A DNA stretch of 64,000 nt from Anaerostipes hominis (ex Lee et al. 2021) (lineage in GTDB: Bacteria > Bacillota > Clostridia > Lachnospirales > Lachnospiraceae), in contig NZ_NQOG01000003.1 of assembly GCF_002270485.1 (NCBI RefSeq), positions 164,730 through 228,729 of the forward strand. The letters run 5' to 3'. The position numbers were made by a program, and so were the translations under genes. Below are positions 16,500-24,543 of this stretch, in pieces; positions within the stretch are counted from its first letter, which is position 1, and the number at the start of each line of letters is the position of its first letter. The notes under the pieces are model-generated. The model saw only the letters and a list, made by a program, of their open reading frames with translations. It was not told the DNA's origin and did no database searches.

Positions 16500-17136
16500 T
16501 ATTTGTTTTATTCTTTGGATATCTGAGAGTAAATCCGTATTTCCAGCTGTTTTCCATAAGCCACTGCTGTTCTTTCCTCTTTTCCTGAGTCTCATCAAGC
16601 ACCGGATAATCAACTGCCACGATATCCACAGCCAGTCCTGTCTGATGCTCACTCCGACCCGGAAGCGCAACCCATCTGGATGCCTTCTCCCTGGCCTCAG
16701 CCTCCGTACATCCCTGATTCAAATACTTATTGATATCACGCTCCAGAAGATACGTCTGGCGCTCTTCTGTCCGGTATGCAGAACAGACGGAGGGATAAAG
16801 TCCTCTTTTTCTGGCCGCATCCATCATTCTCTGCAAATCCGGCAGTATCCTCCGGTCCACCTGACATCCGTTGTTTAATGTAGTCAGGTCAGGCCGAAAA
16901 CCATCCGGCACATAATTTTCATGATTTATTAATATTAAGTTCCAGGGAATATTAACTGTCTGTTCTTTTTGTCTTGGCCTTACAAATCTGCTGATTGGTA
17001 TTGTATTTTTTACCGGCTGCTGCGTAGACGTACAGTACTGTATCACAAGAACCGTCAGGATCCAAGCGCCTATGATCTCTAATACAAGCAGGACAAAATA
17101 CTTATGTCTCCTCTGTATATATTGTTTCTTTCTCAT
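16378..17136 (-). CDS. VanY-type D-alanyl-D-alanine carboxypeptidase, membrane anchored
   Basis: A 252-residue type II membrane protein: a short cytoplasmic basic stretch, one membrane helix (YFVLLVLEIIGAWILTVLVI) and an external peptidase M15B domain. Zinc and catalytic residues are in PGRSEHQTGLAVDIV (S-x-H-x6-D pattern) and GYEPWHYRYVG (E-P-W-H-x-R). VCSAYRTEERQ is the family substrate motif. It should trim the terminal D-Ala of peptidoglycan precursors. I chose ATG 17136; a frame extension to 17202 lacks a ribosome binding site. Nothing suggests a van resistance cluster. Its 3' end overlaps the DsrE remnant. Confidence 0.88.
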   Translation of the reverse strand: MRKKQYIQRRHKYFVLLVLEIIGAWILTVLVIQYCTSTQQPVKNTIPISRFVRPRQKEQTVNIPWNLILINHENYVPDGFRPDLTTLNNGCQVDRRILPDLQRMMDAARKRGLYPSVCSAYRTEERQTYLLERDINKYLNQGCTEAEAREKASRWVALPGRSEHQTGLAVDIVAVDYPVLDETQEKRKEQQWLMENSWKYGFTLRYPKNKTNITKIGYEPWHYRYVGKKAAREMKKKNMCLEEYIKYISGGM

Positions 17137-17231
17137 TGGTCCGTCACCCTTCTTTCCAGAGAATATTATCTCTGGTATTATCATACCCGGACCTTGTATC
17201 ACAATTCATTCAAAATTCCATCGAAGTTGTA

Positions 17232-17975
17232 TCATCTGCTGACACTATTTTCATCTCCATAATTTACTTCAGGGTGAATATAAAATTCCCCTTCTTCCGC
17301 AAATTTTTTGCTGAAGAATATAAATGAATAGCACACATTTTCACTGCCTGACTTGTATCTTACAAAATGACTGGTTTTTATTACTGCAATTTTGTTTGTT
17401 TCTCTCAATCCAAGGTACCGGTCCCAAATCCCTATGATCTTTTCAGCATCCACAGCCTTGATTCCAGTTCCTTTTACACTGTCGAGGCTTAAGATTTTAT
17501 GTGAAGAATCATCAATGACCAGTGACAAACTTTGATCCGCTGACTGTATAGATACAGTTTGGACTCTGAGACGTCTTGCATAATTTTTTGTATCCAGATA
17601 AGTCGTGGTAGTTTCATAAAACATCATTGTATTTTTATTCAGGTCAAGCTTTGGAAACATTCCCATCTCTTTCAATTTTTTTAATTCATTGATACAAACC
17701 TTTTTGAGTTCTTCTACCTCTGCCGATCCCCACTCATAAGACTGGTTCGTCACGGCAATTTCCTCCATTGAGTTATCGGCTTCCACAATGAGTGCTAATT
17801 TTTCGGCTATGGTTAAGGTATCTGTCCGGATTTCCGATGCATCTTCCACCTTGTCCAGTTCCACCCGGCCCCTCATTTTCTTATCCTGATATCCCGATAT
17901 CAGGGACGGCCATAAAATACAGGAGACTGCCAAGGCCGCTGAGAAAAGGCAGATCAAAACATTCTTAAATTTCAT
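17232..17975 (-). CDS. Exported protein of unknown function, partner of a two-component system
   Basis: A 247-residue protein with an N-terminal hydrophobic anchor (NVLICLFSAALAVSCILWPSLI) and a long outside domain that I do not recognise. ATG 17975 behind AGGAGAGG overlaps the last 11 bp of the histidine kinase gene, so translation is probably coupled. The arrangement kinase, then coupled membrane-anchored protein, suggests an accessory that modulates sensing, as YycH/YycI-type proteins do, although no sequence likeness is visible. Confidence 0.7.
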   Translation of the reverse strand: MKFKNVLICLFSAALAVSCILWPSLISGYQDKKMRGRVELDKVEDASEIRTDTLTIAEKLALIVEADNSMEEIAVTNQSYEWGSAEVEELKKVCINELKKLKEMGMFPKLDLNKNTMMFYETTTTYLDTKNYARRLRVQTVSIQSADQSLSLVIDDSSHKILSLDSVKGTGIKAVDAEKIIGIWDRYLGLRETNKIAVIKTSHFVRYKSGSENVCYSFIFFSKKFAEEGEFYIHPEVNYGDENSVSR

Positions 17976-19383
17976 CGAACCTCTCCTTTCTGAGCCGAAC
18001 TGTGACTGCCGTTCCTCTTTCCAGCCGGCTCTCAAATTTCATCGTTCCGCCGTGCAGTTCCACGATCCGGCGGCAAAGAGAAAGTCCAAGACCCGCTCCG
18101 CCTTCTTTTCTGGCTCTGGACTTATCTGCCATATAGAATGCTTCCGTTATCCTGTTAACATCTTCTTTTGCCATTCCTCTTCCGTTGTCTTTTATCGCCA
18201 GAATATAACCGTTTTCATCTGATCTCCCTTCAAAGCGAATCAGTCCGTCCGCATCCACTGCCTTCCTGGCATTATCCATAAGATTCACACAGAGACTCTG
18301 AAGCAGATCCGGTTCTCCCCATATGATCCCCTCCTCAAAAGAAGTTTCAAGCTGAATACCTGATGTTTCCAAAAGAGGCCCTGTAAGATGAATGACTTTT
18401 TCAGACAGCTCTGCTGCCGAGACTGGTCTCATGGAAATCTTCTGCTTGTCAAGAACGATCAGATCCATCAGCTTTAAAGATAAAGCTTCCAGACGCTTTC
18501 CCTCCTCAAAAATATAATTTGCCGCCTGAAACCTCTGCTCCTCACTGAGTCCTCTGGACCGCAGGGTATCTGCGTATCCTATGATAGAAGTCATAGGCGT
18601 TTTCAATTCATGTGCAAAGCTTCCCATAAACATCTCCTGGCGCAGTGCGGAGTCTTCAAGTTCATAGATCTTTTGTTCCAGCTGCTCTGCCATTGTATTA
18701 AAATCTCCGGCGAGAAAACCTATCTCATCCTCGGACACCACTTCCGAGCGGATCTTTAAATCGCCCGCAGCGAAGTTTCTGACCGCCCGGGAAAGTATTC
18801 TCAAAGGCCGGGTCAGCCATCTGGACAGACAAAAAACAGCAATTCCCAAAGTTACGACCAGAATAATGGATATCTTCTGATACAGCTTCATCTGATTTTC
18901 TTTTAATTCATAAATCGAGGTAATATCTCTTACATTTTCCAGGTAAAATACTTCTTCATCCACGGTGAAGCGGCAGGCCGACTGCAGATAATACCTGCCG
19001 TCCTGTTTGAGAATGGAGTATCCGGTATGTTTTTCGTCCAGAGCCTTCATTACCTGATCCGGTACACGAAAACTCAGATCAGAAAACAGCTCCCGGAAGG
19101 AACTGTCACAAATCCGAAATTTTCTTTCCTTTCCCGGAGATGAGAGACTGATAGATCCGGCCAGCTTTTTAACCGTGTTTCTCGGTGAACCGCTGTCCGG
19201 AGGAGATACGGCAATGGAAGCCCCCAAAGTTGCCCGGAAAATATTATTTTCCTGATATGACATCCCTACGGTCTGGCGCAGAGAAGACTGAAAAGAAGAC
19301 TGGATCAAAAAATACCCGCCAACGCTGAATGTGAGCATAGTAAGTGAAATAATGCTTAAAAATACTTTCCAGGAAAACTTCAT
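17965..19383 (-). CDS. Sensor histidine kinase
   Basis: A 472-residue membrane kinase. A membrane helix near residues 8-28, an extracytoplasmic domain to about 165, a second helix (SIILVVTLGIAVFCLS), HAMP to about 240, HisKA with the phospho-acceptor in FAHELKTPMTS (His about 258) and HATPase_c with NLMDNARKAVD (N box), IKDNGRGMAKED (G1) and GGAGLGLSLCRRIVELHGG (G2). Its start is 3 bp after the response-regulator stop. It senses an unknown external signal. Confidence 0.93.
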   Translation of the reverse strand: MKFSWKVFLSIISLTMLTFSVGGYFLIQSSFQSSLRQTVGMSYQENNIFRATLGASIAVSPPDSGSPRNTVKKLAGSISLSSPGKERKFRICDSSFRELFSDLSFRVPDQVMKALDEKHTGYSILKQDGRYYLQSACRFTVDEEVFYLENVRDITSIYELKENQMKLYQKISIILVVTLGIAVFCLSRWLTRPLRILSRAVRNFAAGDLKIRSEVVSEDEIGFLAGDFNTMAEQLEQKIYELEDSALRQEMFMGSFAHELKTPMTSIIGYADTLRSRGLSEEQRFQAANYIFEEGKRLEALSLKLMDLIVLDKQKISMRPVSAAELSEKVIHLTGPLLETSGIQLETSFEEGIIWGEPDLLQSLCVNLMDNARKAVDADGLIRFEGRSDENGYILAIKDNGRGMAKEDVNRITEAFYMADKSRARKEGGAGLGLSLCRRIVELHGGTMKFESRLERGTAVTVRLRKERFDEI

Positions 19384-19385
19384 TG

Positions 19386-20039
19386 CTAATCCTCCAGGCG
19401 GTAGCCCACCTTATAGACCGTTTTTATTTTCTGTTCCCATCCGATTTTTTTTCTCAGACGCTGCACGTGCAGATCGACTGTCCTGCTGTCTCCCATGTAT
19501 CCGCTGCCCCAAATCTTCTCATAAATAAAGTCCCTGAATAGGGCAATGTTTTTATTCTGTATCAAAAGCAGGAGCAGCTCGTATTCTTTGACTGTCAAAT
19601 TTACGGGCTGCCCCTGTTTTTTTACGATCCTGGCTGACATATCAATCTCCAGATCTCCTGCCTTCAGACGGCTTTCTGTCTTCTGACAGCGCCTGAGAAC
19701 TGTCTCTACCCTTGCCAGCAGTTCTGCAATCTCAAATGGCTTGGTCAGATAATCGTCTGCCCCTGCCTTCAGTCCCTTTACTTTATCTTCTGTATTGGCC
19801 TTGGCCGTAAGAAATATGACCGGGATCTCAAGAGGCCTGATGTAGTCCATCAGCTCATAGCCGTCTATCTCCGGCAGCATGATATCCAGAAGAATCAGAT
19901 CAAATCTCTCCAGTTCCAGCCGGTCGGCCGCCTTTGCCCCGTCAAAAGCACAGACACAGCAGTATCCCGCTGCTGCAAGATTCATCTGGATTAAATTTGA
20001 TATGGCCGGCTCATCCTCGACGATTAAAATACGGTTCAT
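19386..20039 (-). CDS. OmpR-family response regulator
   Basis: A 217-residue regulator: a receiver domain (ILIVEDEP acidic pair, phospho-acceptor D52 in LILLDIMLP, the Thr of FLTAKAN and the Lys of YLTKPFE) and a C-terminal winged helix (VNLTVKEYELLLLLIQN; SRTVDLHVQRLRKKI; YKVGYRLE). ATG 20039 lies behind GAGGAGAGG; an upstream in-frame extension to 20117 is not supported. It heads the operon of regulator, kinase and exported accessory. Confidence 0.94.
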   Translation of the reverse strand: MNRILIVEDEPAISNLIQMNLAAAGYCCVCAFDGAKAADRLELERFDLILLDIMLPEIDGYELMDYIRPLEIPVIFLTAKANTEDKVKGLKAGADDYLTKPFEIAELLARVETVLRRCQKTESRLKAGDLEIDMSARIVKKQGQPVNLTVKEYELLLLLIQNKNIALFRDFIYEKIWGSGYMGDSRTVDLHVQRLRKKIGWEQKIKTVYKVGYRLED

Positions 20040-20074
20040 ATTCCTCTCCTCAGCTTTCCATTTATATGTTGAAA

Positions 20075-20107
20075 AATATAACAGATCCTTGTATCCTTTT
20101 TGTATCC
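20075..20107 (-). promoter_or_regulatory. Direct-repeat operator and -10 upstream of the response-regulator gene
   Basis: On the minus strand GGATACAA occurs twice with an 11-bp period (20100-20107 and 20089-20096), followed 8 bp later by TATATT (20075-20080). Tandem direct repeats one helical turn apart in place of a -35 are typical of PhoB/OmpR-type activators, so autoregulation is likely. Confidence 0.55.
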
Positions 20108-20124
20108 TCGACTGCAAATGTCCA

Positions 20125-20733
20125 TTATAAATTCAGAAAATCAAACGGCTCCTTATCCTGTAAAAAGTGCATGAGCATATAGGCACACATGATGGCCACA
20201 TGTTCCTCCTTCAGTATCCTTTTCACTTCTTCCCTGTCTGCAAGCACAATTTCAATCTCTTCAGAGTCCTCCTGCCCTTTTTTGCTCGGTGTGCCGCTTG
20301 CATACCCATAAATCGTTGCACAGGACTCATCCGTCATGCCGACAGACATAAAGCCCGGCTTTTCAAACATCAAATCGGCGTCGATTAATTCCAGGGAAAG
20401 CCCTGTTTCCTCCTTTAATTCCCTGATTCCTGCCTCCCGGTAGTCTTCTCCTTCTTCCACCAGACCTGCCGGAAATTCGTAGATATAATCATCGATCGAA
20501 TATCGATACTGCCTGACCAGCACGACCCTGTCTCGTTTTTCACCGTAGAGGCTGTATACAATAATGCCGTCCGGATCATTGCGCTTTGTCTTTAATTTCA
20601 GCCGTTCCATATTTTTAACCCTGGAAGCGATATAGTAATTCAACGTTTTTCCAACCCGGTTTGTTCCTTTTAAATGATACAGATTCAGATGTGGATTATC
20701 TGTCAGTCTGCTGACTTCACTAATTTTTTTCAT
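20125..20733 (-). CDS. Nudix hydrolase (ADP-ribose pyrophosphatase-like)
   Basis: A 202-residue protein with a complete Nudix box, GLVEEGEDYREAGIRELKEETGL (G-x5-E-x7-REL-x2-EE-x-G), and the preceding RQYRYSIDDYIYEFPAG typical of ADP-ribose/NDP-sugar pyrophosphatases. It lies between the two-component operon and a nucleoside phosphorylase gene, so a role in nucleotide-derivative turnover is plausible. The exact substrate is not readable. Confidence 0.85.
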   Translation of the reverse strand: MKKISEVSRLTDNPHLNLYHLKGTNRVGKTLNYYIASRVKNMERLKLKTKRNDPDGIIVYSLYGEKRDRVVLVRQYRYSIDDYIYEFPAGLVEEGEDYREAGIRELKEETGLSLELIDADLMFEKPGFMSVGMTDESCATIYGYASGTPSKKGQEDSEEIEIVLADREEVKRILKEEHVAIMCAYMLMHFLQDKEPFDFLNL

Positions 20734-20826
20734 GCCGAATGCTCCTTTTCTAACGATGCATCTTTTTGTTCTGTCTGTTTATATATATATTATATCGGAT
20801 ATGCTGTCCCCGGGAAAGCCTTTATA

Positions 20827-21591
20827 TTACAGGGAGGCGGCACATTCAAACGCAAGTTCCATGTATTTATTAAAACTTTTGATACCGTACTCCGCCAGAT
20901 CTCTTTGTTCCCATCTGTCTGCATCGAGATTATCCGCACCATATAAAAACTGGACAAACGGAATCTTACGAAACTGCGTGACTGCCAAAGCCGCAGAACA
21001 TTCCATCTCAACCGCAAGGCATCCCTGTTCTCTGCGCTCTTTCACTGTACTCCTTGTTTCCCTGTAAATCGCATCCGTGGTCCATGTCTTGCCGGTCACA
21101 TAAGACATTCCGCATTTCTTTAAACTATTCTTTAATATATTTACAGACGATGTCTCCGCATGGATTTCCTCACTGGCCGGCATATAGTGATAGCTGGTTC
21201 CCTCATCTCTTACCGCAGAAACAGGGACAATTATTTTATCCTGGACAGCGGACTGGTTCAGGACCCCGCAGCATCCGAACATTACTATTTTTTTCGCTCC
21301 CAGTGCTATGATTTCTTCTAAACCGGCCGCACAGGCAGGTGCACCTACTCTGGATAAAAAAAACGCGATGCTCTTCCCGGCATAATGCATTTCATAGACT
21401 GGGAGATTCCCGTTTGCGCTGCACAATTCTGCAATCTTCTGTCCGTCATTTAACTCAGCCAGCCGGTCGATCATGTCCGCTGAAAAAGTGGTGATGCATA
21501 CCTCCGGAAAATCCGTTTTTTCTTTTATAACATCCCTGGGATTTATCAACGCCGTTTTTGTATTGTCGCAGCGGTCAAATATAGTCGCCAT
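20827..21591 (-). CDS. Nucleoside phosphorylase (uridine/purine phosphorylase family)
   Basis: A 254-residue PNP_UDP_1 protein. Signatures are SRVGAPACAAGLEEIIALGAKKIVMFGCCGVL (phosphate and ribose site), WTTDAIYRET and GCLAVEMECSAALAV (purine/uridine phosphorylase E-M-E motif that binds the ribose hydroxyls). It cleaves a nucleoside with phosphate to base and ribose-1-phosphate; the base specificity is unclear. It starts 6 bp after the TetR-family regulator stop and is likely co-transcribed with and controlled by that regulator. Confidence 0.87.
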   Translation of the reverse strand: MATIFDRCDNTKTALINPRDVIKEKTDFPEVCITTFSADMIDRLAELNDGQKIAELCSANGNLPVYEMHYAGKSIAFFLSRVGAPACAAGLEEIIALGAKKIVMFGCCGVLNQSAVQDKIIVPVSAVRDEGTSYHYMPASEEIHAETSSVNILKNSLKKCGMSYVTGKTWTTDAIYRETRSTVKERREQGCLAVEMECSAALAVTQFRKIPFVQFLYGADNLDADRWEQRDLAEYGIKSFNKYMELAFECAASL

Positions 21592-21597
21592 ATCTTT

Positions 21598-22182
21598 TTA
21601 TTCCTTTCTCACTAATAAATTTCGGATTTCCTTCATCATTCTTTCCGGCACTTCTCTGTTAACCGGCATAAGTCTGCTGTACATTCTCACTCCCTGATAG
21701 GAAAAAATGATCAGGTCAAACACCGCAGATATATCGACAGGATAGAATTCCTTCCGGTCAATGCCATATTGAAGAAAGCTCTTCCATGTATGACAGGAAG
21801 TTAAATACTGACGGTACAAGGCATTCTCCCCGGCGGCATTTTCCTTCATGCTGAAATATTCATAAATCGCAGTGCTCAAAGAGCCTTCACTGTCGATCAT
21901 TTCCTCCTGATAGCGTTTTAAAATATCGTCCAGAATGTGAACCGCAGAAAGTCCCAGCTTCATTTTCGAATGAAACTCCTCATTCTGAGAGTCCATCATT
22001 TCATCCACGATTTCTTTAAAAATCTGTTTTGTGCTCTCATAGTGTCCATACAAGCCTCCCCGGCTTAACCCCGTGATCTCACAGATATCTTTCATTGTAA
22101 CTTCTTTAAAACCCTTCTCTGCAAACAAAAGACAGGCTTTCTCCCTGATCAATCTCCTCGTCGCTTCACCTCTTTTATTCAC
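21598..22182 (-). CDS. TetR-family regulator
   Basis: A 194-residue protein with an N-terminal TetR helix-turn-helix (TRRLIREKACLLFAEKGFKEVTMKDICEITGLSRGGLYGHYESTKQ) and a divergent ligand-binding domain. I chose GTG 22182, 6 bp after AAAGGAGG; an ATG at 22203 in frame lies inside the operator and would put the ribosome binding site within the gene. It should repress its own operon, including the nucleoside phosphorylase gene. Confidence 0.88.
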   Translation of the reverse strand: MNKRGEATRRLIREKACLLFAEKGFKEVTMKDICEITGLSRGGLYGHYESTKQIFKEIVDEMMDSQNEEFHSKMKLGLSAVHILDDILKRYQEEMIDSEGSLSTAIYEYFSMKENAAGENALYRQYLTSCHTWKSFLQYGIDRKEFYPVDISAVFDLIIFSYQGVRMYSRLMPVNREVPERMMKEIRNLLVRKE

Positions 22183-22198
22183 GGAACGCCTCCTTTCC

Positions 22199-22238
22199 GA
22201 CATATATGTCTATAAATAAACTATACGACATATATGTC
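22199..22238. promoter_or_regulatory. Twin TetR-type operators
   Basis: Two copies of the perfect 12-bp palindrome GACATATATGTC (22199-22210 and 22227-22238) are centred 28 bp apart. The spacer contains TATAGT and related -10-like hexamers on the minus strand, so binding at both would occlude the promoter of the TetR operon. Confidence 0.8.
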
Positions 22239-22419
22239 GGAAAATCAATGGTATACATCCATGTACCAAAGAAAAGTACCCATTAGACAAAAGAACTCTC
22301 CCAAAATAGCTTCTTTTGTTCAAGTAACACTTGTCCGGCAGGTATTACGTCCATTTTCTACATGATTGGAGTGAGGCATTCTAAGAGCCGAACGGAAATC
22401 ATGCGGAAAATGTCGCTCG

Positions 22420-22571
22420 GGTGGACGCGCTCCGCGCGATAAGGTATACCCACAGGGCACACCGTATTTTATACCCTTCGGGTGGACGCGCTCCGCGCGA
22501 TAAGGTATACCCACAGGGCACACCGTATTTTATACCCTTCGGGTGGACGCGCTCCGCGCGATAAGGTATAC
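22420..22571. repeat. 61-bp tandem repeat, about 2.5 copies
   Basis: Copies start at 22420, 22481 and 22542 (the last only 30 bp long). The unit begins GGTGGACGCGCTCCGCGCG, contains a GC-rich self-complementary core (CGCGCTCCGCGCG), and includes GGTATAC and CCGTATTTTATACCC blocks. Conceptual translations on either strand give repetitive peptides and are not credible genes. Part of the unit recurs at 24543-24575. Between 22239 and 22419 I see no gene. Confidence 0.85.
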
Positions 22572-22625
22572 TTATTATATAGTTTGGAGTGTGTTTATTG
22601 TTTTATTGTAGAAAGGATGGTTTTT

Positions 22626-22973
22626 ATGGATATTGGAGAAGGTATGAAGAAGATCCTGCTGGCCGGCATCGGTGCTATGGCTGCCACGGCGGACTCTGCC
22701 AAAGATATCGTCGAGGACCTTGTAAAAAAAGGTGAACTCACTGTAGAACAGGGCAAGGTTGTAAATGAAGAGCTTAAACATAAAACAAAAGAAAAACTGA
22801 AAGATCATGTGACTGTAAATATTGTAAAAGACTATGGAGACTTGATCGATGCCGTGGATGATATGTCCGCAGAAGATTTGGACCGTTTAATGGAAAAGAT
22901 CAATTTGAAAAAGCAGGCAGATGCCGAGATTCGGGAGGATGCCCCAGAGGAATCAAAAGAAGATGAGCAGTGA
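22626..22973 (+). CDS. Phasin-like helical protein
   Basis: A 115-residue, very charged, mostly helical protein (MDIGEGMKKILLAGIGAMAATADSAKDIVEDLVKKGELTVEQGK, then LMEKINLK). It resembles the short phasin or polyhydroxyalkanoate-granule-associated-like proteins that precede ABC1/UbiB kinase genes in many Firmicutes. The start is ATG 22626, 9 bp after AAAGG; a much longer frame beginning at 22482 would translate the tandem repeat and is rejected. It overlaps the next gene by 11 bp. Confidence 0.75.
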   Translation: MDIGEGMKKILLAGIGAMAATADSAKDIVEDLVKKGELTVEQGKVVNEELKHKTKEKLKDHVTVNIVKDYGDLIDAVDDMSAEDLDRLMEKINLKKQADAEIREDAPEESKEDEQ

Positions 22974-24543
22974 TGTCTCTAACCGGCGGCTTTTAGATAT
23001 TCTCACGGTGTTAAAAAGGCATCATCTCTCAAGGGGGATGACCCCTCAAAAGCTGAAAGAGATTCTGGAAGATCTGGGGCCTACGTATGTCAAGCTGGGC
23101 CAGATTATGTCCATGCGCTCTGATGTGCTTCCTGAAGCATACTGTACAGAATTAAAAAAACTCAGGACCGAAGTAAAACCGCTGGACTTTTCTCTGGTGA
23201 AACAGGTGGCCGAACAGGAACTCTGCCGTCCCCTGGAATCTGCATTTTCTGAGATCCGTCCGGCTCCGCTAGGTTCTGCTTCCATCGCACAGGTTCACTT
23301 AGCGGTGCTCGCAGGCGGCGGACGAGTTGTCATCAAAGTCCAGCGGCCTCATATCCGGGAAACCATGGAAAATGATATTCATTTTCTAAAAAAAGCCGCC
23401 AAAATCATGAAAATTGCCATGGGAACCGGTGACCTGATCGATTTTAATACGATACTGGATGAACTTTGGAAAACCTCTCAGGAAGAGATGGATTTTATAA
23501 GAGAAGCGGACAATCTGGTGCGGTTTTATGAAAACCAAAAAGACATTGCCTATGTCACCTGCCCGCAGGTGCTCACTGAGTTTACCACACCCCGTCTGCT
23601 TACTATGACCTATATCGATGGTATCCAGATCGATCATATCCATGCACTCCGCAAGGCCGGATATGACATGACGGAGATCGGCGAGAAAGCTGCAGAAAAC
23701 TACTGTAAACAGATCCTGGAGGATGGTTTTTTCCACGCCGACCCGCATCCGGGAAATCTGTGGATTGCGGGAGGGAAGATTGCCTGGCTGGATCTTGGCA
23801 TGACAGGACATCTGTCTGAACACTATAAACAGCTCCTCAGAAAAGCCATCTCAGCCCTGTTAATGCACGACATCTATACGCTGAAAAATGTCCTCCTCAC
23901 CCTGGGAGAGCCAAAAGACCGCATTAATCATGCCAGGCTCTATACGGACGTGGATGATATCGTCAGCCGTTATATGACTTTGGACTTCGGCGAGATGCGC
24001 CTGGGAGATTTGATTGAGAAGCTTCTGGATCTTGTAAAAAAGCATAAAATCGCCATCAGCCCGGATATCACGCTCCTCGGCAGGAGCATGATTACCATGG
24101 AAGGCACATTGGCCGCCTGCTCCCCCGAAGTCAATATGCTCTCGATCCTTTCTGTGCATATGTCATCCATAATCTATGATGACCTTGACTGGAAAAAAGA
24201 ACTGATCCGCCGGGGTCGGACAGCCTATGCGTCTCTTGATAAATCCATGGAGATCCCGTCCCAGCTTTCCGACCTGTTAAATATCGCAAAAAACGGGCAG
24301 ACAAAATTAAATTTAGAGCTCACAGATGCAGATGACCTGGTGAAAATGTTTCACCGTTCCGCCGGTTATCTTGTACTTGGGATCATCTCTTCCTCTCTCT
24401 TTGTTGGAGCAAGTCTTCTCTGTATGACGGAGATGAAACCATTAATTTTTGGTATCCCCTGGATCAGCTTTATTGGATTTGTTCTATCCGGGCTGATGAT
24501 TGTATACTTGCTGTACCGTATTTTATTTCGCCCAAAACCCTGA
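22963..24543 (+). CDS. ABC1/UbiB-family atypical kinase
   Basis: A 526-residue UbiB-like protein. Family motifs are LEDLGPTYVKLGQIMSMRSDVLP (KxGQ), PLGSASIAQVHLA (Ala-rich loop replacing the glycine loop), VVIKVQRP (ATP-site Lys), FFHADPHPGNLWI and WLDLGMTG (catalytic and metal Asp). The C-terminus has two membrane helices. Members act on isoprenoid lipid metabolism as ATPase/kinase accessories. I chose ATG 22963 because the KxGQ spacing then matches the family; it overlaps the phasin-like gene. Its substrate here, in an organism unlikely to make ubiquinone, is unknown. Confidence 0.87.
   Translation: MSSDVSNRRLLDILTVLKRHHLSRGMTPQKLKEILEDLGPTYVKLGQIMSMRSDVLPEAYCTELKKLRTEVKPLDFSLVKQVAEQELCRPLESAFSEIRPAPLGSASIAQVHLAVLAGGGRVVIKVQRPHIRETMENDIHFLKKAAKIMKIAMGTGDLIDFNTILDELWKTSQEEMDFIREADNLVRFYENQKDIAYVTCPQVLTEFTTPRLLTMTYIDGIQIDHIHALRKAGYDMTEIGEKAAENYCKQILEDGFFHADPHPGNLWIAGGKIAWLDLGMTGHLSEHYKQLLRKAISALLMHDIYTLKNVLLTLGEPKDRINHARLYTDVDDIVSRYMTLDFGEMRLGDLIEKLLDLVKKHKIAISPDITLLGRSMITMEGTLAACSPEVNMLSILSVHMSSIIYDDLDWKKELIRRGRTAYASLDKSMEIPSQLSDLLNIAKNGQTKLNLELTDADDLVKMFHRSAGYLVLGIISSSLFVGASLLCMTEMKPLIFGIPWISFIGFVLSGLMIVYLLYRILFRPKP

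Noticed and set aside
16378..17136. Vancomycin resistance (van) cluster
   Set aside because: A VanY-type peptidase alone is common in Clostridia; no vanHAX-type ligase or dehydrogenase is near, and the two-component system has no van signature.
22320..22523. Small gene on the minus strand over the repeat
   Set aside because: The peptide is only the repeat translated twice and there is no ribosome binding site.
22420..22571. Short direct repeats resembling a CRISPR array
   Set aside because: The copies are contiguous with a 61-bp period and no unique spacers, and no cas gene is present.
22482..22625. N-terminal extension of the phasin-like gene
   Set aside because: It would translate the tandem repeat; a proper ribosome binding site and start lie at 22626.
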